A stretch of DNA of 7,082 nucleotides, taken from JAFTYO01 sp045613125. GTDB taxonomy: Bacteria; Pseudomonadota; Alphaproteobacteria; RF32; CAG-239. The position numbers and the translations under genes were made by a program. This document shows positions 1-3,869 of the stretch, one piece after another. The stretch spans positions 1-7,082 of the forward strand of contig JAZLAM010000013.1 in NCBI GenBank assembly GCA_045613125.1, read 5' to 3'. The notes beneath the pieces were generated by a model, which did no database searches, was not told where the DNA came from, and saw nothing but the letters and a program-made list of their open reading frames with translations. Positions within the stretch are counted from its first letter, which is position 1. Each line of letters opens with the position of its first letter.

Positions 1-1
1 A

Positions 2-355
2 ACAGGTATGCTTAATTGGGTGCTTGATGGCTATATTATGGTTCGCAGATGCGGATATATCACAGAAACCCGTGAGCATATTGAGCAGCTTAATGTGTTC
101 AAGGAAGAATCAGACCACGTAATTACTTTTGTTAAAGAAGTGGAAATCAACCAAAGATTTTCCAACGCGGATATTTACGAGATTTACAAGCATTGGTGTT
201 TTGAAAATAACTTTAAAGCTGTAAACTCAAGAGCGTTTTATATGTCGATAAGTAAATACTTTAAAGATTATCGACAAGATGTCGTGAAATTTCGTACTAC
301 AAAATCAAGAGGGTATCAACCAATAAGCTACGAAATGACATTCAATGACAATTAA
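2..355 (+). CDS. Phage/plasmid primase-helicase (P4/D5 type), C-terminal end, partial
   Basis: The frame is already open at the first base and ends in TAA, so only the last ~117 codons of a longer gene are present; the ATG at position 8 is internal. The visible part begins with GMLNWVLDGY, which matches the G-x-LNW-x-L-x-G-Y/L stretch near the end of the helicase domain of P4-type primases and D5-like helicases. It is followed by a C-terminal winged-helix-like segment with the pattern 'IYEIYKHWCFENNFKAVNSRAFYMSISKYF', typical of these proteins (here quoted only as a pattern: YEIYKHWCFEN then SRAFYMSISKYF). In known relatives the protein unwinds and primes DNA at the element's own origin. The Walker motifs would lie upstream of the window and cannot be checked. 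The identification rests on remembered family pattern, not on a search. Confidence 0.72.
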   Translation, partial: TGMLNWVLDGYIMVRRCGYITETREHIEQLNVFKEESDHVITFVKEVEINQRFSNADIYEIYKHWCFENNFKAVNSRAFYMSISKYFKDYRQDVVKFRTTKSRGYQPISYEMTFNDN

Positions 356-392
356 ATGACACCTTTTTAAGGAATGTTGTCATTTACTTGAA

Positions 393-560
393 CCATTGAT
401 ACGTATAGGGTTATACGCCTTTTATGACAACTATGACATCTTTTTATATATATAAATATATAATAAAAAATATATATATAAAAATAAAATATATAAGGGG
501 AATACCCCCTAACCTGTTGTCATTGGCATAAAATTGCTTTAAACCCTTGTGTATCAATGG
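393..560. repeat. 10-bp inverted repeat flanking the A/T tract
   Basis: CCATTGATAC at 393-402 is the exact reverse complement of GTATCAATGG at 551-560. The arms enclose the pure A/T stretch and several ATGACA/TGTCAT motifs. A second small palindrome, CGTATA-GGGT-TATACG, sits at 402-417 against the left arm. With 148 bp between arms this is more likely a pair of protein sites than a hairpin. Confidence 0.5.
441..496. other. 56-bp stretch with no G or C (candidate duplex-unwinding element)
   Basis: Positions 441-496 contain only A and T, with runs of TATATA, and are followed by a short GGGG-AATA-CCCC hairpin (497-508). Such a tract melts easily. Next to repeated ATGACA motifs and a primase/helicase gene it fits the unwinding element of a replication origin, but A/T tracts are also common in intergenic DNA of low-GC hosts, so the role is inferred. 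I see no gene in 356-620. Confidence 0.45.
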
Positions 561-607
561 GTTTAGGTATGACAGATAGGGTGTCATACTATCATTTTAT
601 ATTATAT

Positions 608-614
608 GGAGGTG
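608..614 (+). promoter_or_regulatory. Ribosome binding site deciding the start at 621
   Basis: GGAGGTG at 608-614 lies 6 nt before the ATG at 621. The in-frame ATG at 606 overlaps this site and has no Shine-Dalgarno sequence of its own, so 621 is the better start. Confidence 0.85.
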
Positions 615-620
615 TTTTTT

Positions 621-1157
621 ATGGATTATAACGATAAATCTCTTATACCAACAGGCGATTCAAAAAAAGGCGGACTTTATCAAGTAGCTGATAAGACCGA
701 ATCCGCTAAAAAAATAAGCGCTATACTAAAGAAATCTAACGAGCTTTTATTTGAAAGCCTTGATAGACCTAAAACTAACGTGCATAACGTACCCGAGCTT
801 ATTGAATCCACTAAAGGGTATTTTAGCTTCTGTGAGCAACACGGAACAATGCCATCATTCCGCAGACTTGCTAATTGGTATGGCTACTCTCACGCACAGC
901 TTTATAGAATTATCGAGCAGAATACTCCCGAGGGTATTTATTTAGACCAAATTAAAGATGCTATCAAAGATAGTCTTGAACAGGCTGCGTTGGTAAATGC
1001 TGTGAATAATATTTCTGCTATGTTTCTTCTTAAATCACAGTATGGCTATGTTGAAGCTACAAAGGTTATTCTCGAGCCATCAGAAAATCTTTTAGGTCAA
1101 CCTAAATCAGTTGAAGAAATTGAAAATTATATTGATGCGGATATTGTGGAAGATTAA
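621..1157 (+). CDS. DNA-binding protein resembling phage terminase small subunit
   Basis: A 178-aa protein. After a polar, probably flexible N-terminus, residues ~60-100 form a helix-turn-helix-like segment (FSFCEQHGTMPSFRRLANW then YSHAQLYRIIE). This is the pattern of clostridial phage small terminases, in which a 'YFEFCxxxG..P....LA..LG.S..TLY' block precedes a helix and the signature 'AIFLLKNNFGY'. Here the latter reads SAMFLLKSQYGYVEATKV at ~132-149. The family recognises the phage packaging site and loads the large subunit. A strong ribosome site at 608-614 sets the start, and a terminator follows directly. Unusually, the large subunit gene is 4.3 kb away rather than next door. A replication-initiator or other DNA-binding role is the main alternative given the neighbouring primase gene. 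Confidence 0.6.
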   Translation: MDYNDKSLIPTGDSKKGGLYQVADKTESAKKISAILKKSNELLFESLDRPKTNVHNVPELIESTKGYFSFCEQHGTMPSFRRLANWYGYSHAQLYRIIEQNTPEGIYLDQIKDAIKDSLEQAALVNAVNNISAMFLLKSQYGYVEATKVILEPSENLLGQPKSVEEIENYIDADIVED

Positions 1158-1186
1158 CCCTGAATTTGACAAGAAATCGCATATAG

Positions 1187-1220
1187 ACAGTCACTCTGAA
1201 TAAGGGTGGCTGTTTTCTTA
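1187..1220 (+). terminator. Intrinsic terminator of the small-terminase-like gene
   Basis: ACAGTCACTCT (1187-1197) pairs with AGGGTGGCTGT (1203-1213) across a GAATA loop, 11 pairs including two G-U in RNA. It is followed by a T-rich tail (TTTTCTT). It lies 30 bp after the stop codon and should end the rightward transcript. Confidence 0.8.
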
Positions 1221-1249
1221 TACTTTTGCCGTGACACTACATTAAAAAA

Positions 1250-1282
1250 GGTACGGAAAAGTTACGGAAAAGTTACGGATTT
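1250..1282 (+). repeat. Three 11-bp tandem repeats (GTTACGGAAAA)
   Basis: GGTACGGAAAA (1250-1260), GTTACGGAAAA (1261-1271) and GTTACGGATTT (1272-1282) follow each other without a gap. The 11-bp period puts each unit on the same face of the helix, as in replication iterons or operator arrays. The last unit runs into the 25-bp direct repeats. No gene is present in 1158-1627. Confidence 0.65.
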
Positions 1283-1378
1283 TGACCGAATTTTGCATAT
1301 AGCCTGATTTTGACCGAAAAACGCATATATAGGGTATCGGCACAGACCCCCAAACTATTGCACTTTAGCGTGCTAAAG

Positions 1379-1392
1379 CGAACAGGTGTTCG
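1379..1392. promoter_or_regulatory. LexA (SOS) box-like palindrome CGAAC-AGGT-GTTCG
   Basis: The site is a perfect match to the Gram-positive LexA/DinR pattern CGAAC-N4-GTTCG. The 10 fixed bases would be expected about 0.007 times by chance in 7 kb of even composition. Another palindrome, CTTTAGC-GT-GCTAAAG (1363-1378), abuts it. Two TATAAT hexamers follow at 1421 and 1429, but no clear -35 and no downstream plus-strand gene are visible. The same bases plus the flanking AAA/TTT could form a 9-pair hairpin, so an RNA role is an alternative. Confidence 0.5.
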
Positions 1393-1452
1393 TTTTTTCG
1401 TGTTTCGTGTCTGATGGGGTTATAATGTTATAATAGCGTTTATTTGCGTTTT

Positions 1453-1529
1453 AAAGCCCATTTAAAGCGTTTTAATAGCTTAATAGGGTTGTTATATGCC
1501 CAAACACTAAAACGCTTTAAAATGGCTTT
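1453..1529. repeat. 22-nt inverted repeat with 11-bp-phased TTAAAGC motifs
   Basis: Positions 1453-1474 are the reverse complement of 1508-1529 with two mismatches, separated by 33 bp. TTAAAGC occurs at 1451 and 1462 on the plus strand. Its complement GCTTTAA occurs at 1514 and 1536, with the variant GCTTTTA at 1525; every step is 11 bp. This arrangement could be a double-sided protein-binding array (origin or partition type) or a long hairpin in an RNA. Confidence 0.6.
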
Positions 1530-1558
1530 TAGACGGCTTTAAATTGATACATAAAAAC

Positions 1559-1580
1559 AACGGCGTATTATAACGCCGTT
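1559..1580. terminator. Hairpin, possible bidirectional terminator
   Basis: AACGGCGT (1559-1566) pairs with ACGCCGTT (1573-1580) over a 6-nt loop. On the plus strand it is followed by TTTTAAT (overlapping the stem's end), and on the minus strand by GTTTTTATG. It may back up the leftward operon's terminator or end an RNA coming from the left. Confidence 0.5.
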
Positions 1581-1587
1581 TTAATAT

Positions 1588-1615
1588 AAAAAAATACACC
1601 CGGAGCAGCTCCGGG
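1588..1615 (-). terminator. Intrinsic terminator of the leftward ardA operon
   Basis: CCCGGAGC (1599-1606) and GCTCCGGG (1608-1615) form a perfect GC-rich stem around a single A (in practice a 3-nt loop). Reading leftward it is followed after four bases by seven T. It lies just downstream of the 62-aa gene's stop. Confidence 0.8.
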
Positions 1616-1627
1616 CGCATCTGTTTT

Positions 1628-1816
1628 TTATATTTCCATTTCCGCAAAGTGTTTTAATTCATACGCCAATTTGTCGGGCGTATTAGCTAATTTTTCAAGC
1701 CATACATTAAAATGATAAGATAAATAAGTTTCTATATTCTCAAGGTTATCGGGCTTTTTTGATATAGTTTCAATCGCTTTTATAAAGATTCTTGCGTTTT
1801 GTTCGTTGTTGTTCAT
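1628..1816 (-). CDS. Conserved small helical protein, unknown function
   Basis: A 62-aa protein and the last gene of the leftward operon. The start is supported by GGAGG 8 nt upstream, which lies inside the end of the preceding gene; the two genes are only 3 bp apart, which suggests translational coupling. The sequence is predicted to be mostly helical: a polar N-terminus, then YLSYHFNVWLEKLANTPDKL and a closing ELKHFAEMEI. I recall similar short proteins with the 'WLxxxANTPxxLAxELxxFAxM' ending in clostridial phages and conjugative elements, but no function is known to me. No membrane segment, metal ligands or catalytic motif are visible. Its place behind an ArdA-type gene only suggests a role in element establishment. 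Confidence 0.75.
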   Translation of the reverse strand: MNNNEQNARIFIKAIETISKKPDNLENIETYLSYHFNVWLEKLANTPDKLAYELKHFAEMEI

Positions 1817-1819
1817 TGT

Positions 1820-2215
1820 TTACGCCTCCAAATTGATTCTTATATTTGTGTTTACGCTGCTCCACGGTGTACCCCCATGGCAAACGCCCCAAACGTACAA
1901 ATTTAACTCCGGTAAGTAGTAAATTATTTCATCTGTATTTGTTTCTAATATATCGACGCCGTTATTGTCAATAATATAATATTGATATATATCGTAGAAG
2001 TAATCTTCTTCTTCGTCGTAGTCTGTACCGTTATAAAGCTCCGCTTCTTGATATACGCCGTTTATATTTGTAAAGAATAGTTTTGTAATATCATTACACA
2101 AAACAGCATCAAAACTTTTTGCAAGGGTACTATAACTTATGTATCCTTGTTCTGTTTCTTCTTGAGTTATTTCCACCCCGTAAAAATATTTACTGCTCCA
2201 TTCTGTTTTTTTCAT
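1820..2215 (-). CDS. Very acidic 131-aa protein, unknown function
   Basis: Starts at an ATG preceded by GAGG about 7-8 nt upstream and is 3 bp from the next gene. It has about 23 Asp/Glu against six Lys/Arg, including a run of acidic residues at ~65-74 (DYDEEEDYFYD). Aromatic residues are frequent. The C-terminus ends in the pattern LNLYVWGVCHGGTPWSSVNTN, which resembles a recurrent 'LYLWGVTHWGTSWDYVLTDI' ending in uncharacterised proteins of clostridial mobile elements. No catalytic motif, signal peptide or membrane segment is visible. The strong negative charge and its place in an operon with an ArdA-like DNA mimic make a second anti-defence or DNA-mimic protein conceivable; that is inference. 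Confidence 0.75.
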   Translation of the reverse strand: MKKTEWSSKYFYGVEITQEETEQGYISYSTLAKSFDAVLCNDITKLFFTNINGVYQEAELYNGTDYDEEEDYFYDIYQYYIIDNNGVDILETNTDEIIYYLPELNLYVWGVCHGGTPWSSVNTNIRINLEA

Positions 2216-2255
2216 TTTAAAAACCTCTTTTATTATTTATTTTTTTACATTATAA

Positions 2256-2276
2256 AACCGGGATTTTCACCCGGTT
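2256..2276. terminator. Internal hairpin in the ardA operon (attenuator-like)
   Basis: AACCGGG (2256-2262) pairs with CCCGGTT (2270-2276) over a 7-nt loop. Reading leftward it is followed by TTTTATAATGT, a weak T-tail. It lies between the 21-aa peptide gene and the 131-aa gene, so it could cut transcription part-way and make the distal genes less expressed, or stabilise the upstream mRNA end. Confidence 0.55.
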
Positions 2277-2280
2277 ATTA

Positions 2281-2346
2281 TTATTTTTTTGTTGCTGCTG
2301 TTATTAAAAACAATGGGAATAAAAACATAACTATTATATATATCAT
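2281..2346 (-). CDS. 21-aa hydrophobic peptide
   Basis: A tiny reading frame starting MIYIIVMFLFPLFLITAA and ending KK-stop. It is preceded by AGAGGG 9 nt upstream of ATG, a good ribosome site that also overlaps the space just after the ardA-like stop. Almost the whole peptide is one possible membrane helix with a Lys-Lys tail. It is followed directly by the 2256-2276 hairpin. The ribosome site and the position within an operon argue for real translation. Its size and the A+T-rich base composition mean that a chance frame cannot be excluded. Hydrophobic short peptides of this form include membrane toxins and membrane-protein modulators, but nothing here distinguishes these. Confidence 0.45.
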   Translation of the reverse strand: MIYIIVMFLFPLFLITAATKK

Positions 2347-2361
2347 TTTTTTGGGCCCTCT

Positions 2362-2847
2362 TTAACCTAAGATACAAACGCCGTTGCCGGCTTCGTATAT
2401 ATCAAAGTCGCAATCACGGTGAAAGGCATCGTAATCAAAATAACGCTCCAGCATATCGTTGCCGTTGAAGTCTATACACTCGTCGCAGCTTTCGTGGTAC
2501 TCGTCTATATCGCTATATATAATGTAATTGTCCTTTTTATCTATTGCCTCGTTTACGTTGTTAGTATTCAAATACTCCATAACGGCGGCAACCTCTTTAA
2601 GCTCCCAATCCTCCAAATCTTCAAGCTGTTCTATAGCTTCTATAATATCGTCAACATTTGCGTAATCTAAATTACCAAAATCAACGCCCGTGTAATTGTC
2701 AATATCTGCAATAAACCACTCACCGCCGTCACGCTCCGGGTCTTCGTCTATAAAATCCCTTGCTTCGTCCGGGGTCATCCAACCATAACCAATACAACCG
2801 TTGTTATAAGCTCCCCACGTATTCAAAAATAATTTTGTTTCATTCAT
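2362..2847 (-). CDS. ardA: ArdA-like antirestriction protein (DNA mimic)
   Basis: A 161-aa protein, close to the ~165 aa of the Tn916 ArdA family. Roughly a quarter of its residues are Asp or Glu (about 43) against eight Lys/Arg, as expected for a protein whose surface copies the charge of B-form DNA. Family landmarks are visible: the N-terminal LFLNTWGAYNNGCIGYGWM (family 'YN.G...G.W' block, ~6-24); the EWFIADIDNYTG segment (~43-54); the acidic helix IIEAIEQLEDLEDWELKEV (~68-86); and the C-terminal FDYDAFHRDCDFDIYE (~137-152), matching 'DYEAxGRDL'. Known ArdA proteins dimerise and occupy the DNA groove of type I restriction-modification enzymes, protecting incoming DNA. The ATG overlaps the upstream gene's stop (ATGA), with GGAGG 9 nt before it. 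It belongs to the leftward operon under a strong, operator-flanked promoter. Confidence 0.85.
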   Translation of the reverse strand: MNETKLFLNTWGAYNNGCIGYGWMTPDEARDFIDEDPERDGGEWFIADIDNYTGVDFGNLDYANVDDIIEAIEQLEDLEDWELKEVAAVMEYLNTNNVNEAIDKKDNYIIYSDIDEYHESCDECIDFNGNDMLERYFDYDAFHRDCDFDIYEAGNGVCILG

Positions 2848-2984
2848 CTTTTTAAACCTCCAATAATTTTATTTTTTATTTTGTTTTCGAATTGCTGCAC
2901 CGCGCCGGGGTTAAGTAACACACACACCACGGCAGCCGCTGCAAGGGCTTCTATAAGTGCCCTAATAAATGAATTTGTTTCCAT
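2844..2984 (-). CDS. 46-aa membrane peptide, first gene of the ardA operon
   Basis: The frame starts METNSFIRALIEALAAAAVV and ends with a basic tail (KIKNKIIGGLKR). A strong GGAGG lies 7 nt before the ATG at 2984, and the stop overlaps the ardA-like start by 4 bp (ATGA), so translation of the two is probably coupled. Residues ~9-28 form one Ala/Val-rich hydrophobic helix, then a Pro-Gly turn and an amphipathic positive segment. It is the first gene after a strong promoter. I do not recognise a family. Possible roles are a membrane anchor, a small toxin-like or holin-like peptide, or a leader that tunes ardA translation; none can be chosen from the sequence. Confidence 0.7.
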   Translation of the reverse strand: METNSFIRALIEALAAAAVVCVLLNPGAVQQFENKIKNKIIGGLKR

Positions 2985-3007
2985 TGCATCGCCTCCTATT
3001 ATTTTGC

Positions 3008-3082
3008 ACACTTATTCGTGTCAATTATTATTATACACATTTTTTCGTGTGTGTCAATACTTTTTTACACATTTTTTTGTGT
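3008..3082 (-). promoter_or_regulatory. Leftward promoter of the ardA operon with three operator-like sites
   Basis: On the minus strand, TTGACA (plus 3052-3057) and TATAAT (plus 3030-3035) are separated by 16 bp: a near-consensus sigma-A promoter. Three dyads surround it: ACAC-N6-GTGT at 3008-3021 (in the leader), ACAC-N8-GTGT at 3035-3050 (exactly between -10 and -35) and ACAC-N8-GTGT at 3067-3082 (upstream). The same dyad flanks the divergent XRE promoter. Binding to the middle site would block RNA polymerase. Confidence 0.8.
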
Positions 3083-3174
3083 GTGTTTTAAAATGTTTTT
3101 TAACTCTTGAATTTAAACACATTAAAACAATCTTATTATTATTGTATTATTACATTATATTATATACAAAGCGT

Positions 3175-3219
3175 TGCAGCGTTTAATGCTGCACCGGGTG
3201 AGGGGGTGCATCTGCACCC
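3175..3219. repeat. GC-rich double hairpin between the divergent promoters
   Basis: TGCAGC (3175-3180) pairs with GCTGCA (3188-3193) over 7 nt, followed by GGGTGCA (3204-3210) and TGCACCC (3213-3219) separated by 2 nt; CGGGTG (3195-3200) can alternatively pair with CACCCG (3215-3220). This block is much richer in G+C than the A+T-rich DNA around it. There is no T-tail on either strand. No gene is seen in 3058-3346. It may be a structured RNA or a binding site. Confidence 0.45.
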
Positions 3220-3267
3220 GTCCCAACACACACTAACTCGCCTCAATATCCCAAATAATAAAAAAAC

Positions 3268-3309
3268 ACACGAAAAAGTGTTGACATACACATTTTTGTA
3301 TGTTATATT
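3268..3309 (+). promoter_or_regulatory. Rightward promoter of the XRE-recombinase operon with operator-like sites
   Basis: TTGACA (3281-3286) and TATATT (3304-3309) are 17 bp apart, a strong promoter 38 bp upstream of the XRE start. ACAC-GAAAAA-GTGT (3268-3281) overlaps the -35. ACATAC-N8-GTATGT (3284-3303) fills the spacer. Both resemble the dyads at the divergent ardA promoter. The usual arrangement is auto-repression by the XRE protein encoded next. Confidence 0.8.
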
Positions 3310-3346
3310 AAGTACAACAAACACACACGAAAGGATGTTTTGAGAA

Positions 3347-3580
3347 ATGAAATTAGGTGAAGCAATTAACAAATTAGTAAAGGACAACAAGAAATCACAC
3401 GCAAGCTTGGCAAAGATGATGGGCAGAAAAACATCGACATACATTAGTAATATTTGCATAAGAAACAATACCAACGTAAACACATTGCTTGAGATTACAG
3501 ATGTATTGGGTTACGAAATTATAATCAAACCCAAGAGTGGTGATGATAAAGCAGAAAGGACAATAAGGTTGGAAAGATGA
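3347..3580 (+). CDS. XRE/Cro-CI family transcriptional regulator
   Basis: A 77-aa single-domain protein. The helix-turn-helix spans about residues 17-40 (SHASLAKMMGRKTSTYISNI), the last part being the recognition helix, followed by the helix VNTLLEITDVLGYEIIIKP, which is characteristic of the Cro/CI fold. AAAGGATG upstream is a moderate ribosome site. The stop overlaps the next gene's start by 4 bp (ATGA). It is the first gene behind a promoter filled with ACAC/GTGT dyads, and the same dyads lie at the divergent ardA promoter. The inference is that this protein represses both promoters and keeps the anti-restriction operon off until the element enters a cell without repressor. No ligand-binding or peptidase domain is present. 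Confidence 0.85.
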   Translation: MKLGEAINKLVKDNKKSHASLAKMMGRKTSTYISNICIRNNTNVNTLLEITDVLGYEIIIKPKSGDDKAERTIRLER

Positions 3581-3867
3581 TTATATTTAATAATAACGAA
3601 GATTTAACACCCAATAGAATTTTGAGAAAAATTGTTGATTCAAACAACAAAGGTTACACTTATATTGTGTTAGGGTGTCCCGGTCCTACGGGTAAAACTT
3701 GGATTAAAAAGGGGTTGAAACAATATGGTTTTAACGTTTTTGAGATTTCAGAAGATGTGTCTGATTTAGTTAAATATAAGCGTTCCCCCAATCGTGTGAT
3801 TGTTAACGAGATTGAGAAAACGGTAGTAGTTGTTTTGAATGAAACTTGGAAAATTGGTGGTGAATAA
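3577..3867 (+). CDS. 96-aa protein with P-loop-like motif, unknown function
   Basis: The start overlaps the XRE stop, and the stop lies 2 bp before the recombinase start, so it is the second gene of a tight operon. Residues 27-41 read YTYIVLGCPGPTGKT: a beta-strand followed by a glycine-rich loop ending GKT, similar to a Walker A motif but with five rather than four residues between the first Gly and GK. A helix (WIKKGLKQYGF), a strand (NVFEIS) and a later strand pair (RVIVNEIEKTVVVVLNE) follow. The protein is far too short for a standard P-loop NTPase, and no clear Walker B acidic residue is seen. I recall short clostridial mobile-element proteins with the same 'LGxPGPTGKTW' block and no assigned function. 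A minimal nucleotide-binding partner of the regulator or recombinase is only a guess. Confidence 0.8.
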   Translation: MIIFNNNEDLTPNRILRKIVDSNNKGYTYIVLGCPGPTGKTWIKKGLKQYGFNVFEISEDVSDLVKYKRSPNRVIVNEIEKTVVVVLNETWKIGGE

Positions 3868-3869
3868 AT

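Larger units (their letters stand above)
335..589. repeat. Array of ATGACA/TGTCAT hexamers with nested inverted repeats
   Basis: ATGACA occurs on the plus strand at 335, 345, 356, 424, 433 and 569, and as TGTCAT at 378, 518 and 582: nine copies in 255 bp. The first three are spaced 10-11 bp, about one helical turn. Two pairs form longer inverted repeats: AAATGACA (354-361) with TGTCATTT (378-385), and GTATGACA (567-574) with TGTCATAC (582-589, 7-bp centre). Such spacing suggests a protein-binding array. It lies directly between the primase/helicase gene and the small-terminase-like gene, so an origin iteron array or a packaging-initiation site are both possible. Confidence 0.6.
1161..1329 (+). 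repeat. Three imperfect copies of a 25-bp direct repeat
   Basis: The pattern TGA(A/T)TTTGAC-N8-GCATATA occurs at 1161-1185, 1277-1301 (starting GGATTTTGAC) and 1305-1329. Copies two and three are 28 bp apart. The spacing between TTTGAC and GCATATA is exactly 8 bp in all three. It is too short for a -35/-10 promoter pair, so the repeats are better read as protein-binding sites or iterons. Confidence 0.6.

Noticed and set aside
354..589. Resolvase res site made from TGTC motifs
   Set aside because: Resolvase half-sites have TGTC at the outer ends of ~28-34-bp dyads; the close pairs here point the motif inward and the outward pairs are too far apart.
606..620. ATG at 606 as start of the small-terminase-like gene
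   Set aside because: It lies within the Shine-Dalgarno sequence that serves the ATG at 621.
1161..1329. TTTGAC...GCATATA repeats as promoters
   Set aside because: The spacing between the hexamers is about 8 bp, far below the 16-18 bp required.
1375..1397. CGAAC-AGGT-GTTCG plus T-run as an intrinsic terminator
   Set aside because: The core stem is only 5 bp and extending it uses up most of the T-run; the perfect LexA-type match is the better explanation, though not proven.
1158..3082. CRISPR array
   Set aside because: The direct repeats are few, short and imperfect, with no regular unique spacers and no cas genes.
2881..3343. Plus-strand reading frames of 101 and 78 aa around the divergent promoters
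   Set aside because: They cross the ardA operon's first gene, the promoters and the operators, lack ribosome sites and have low-complexity composition.
3160..3483. 107-aa hydrophobic reading frame on the minus strand
   Set aside because: It overlaps the XRE promoter, operators and gene start in antisense, has no ribosome site, and its hydrophobicity follows from antisense reading of Lys/Asn-rich codons.
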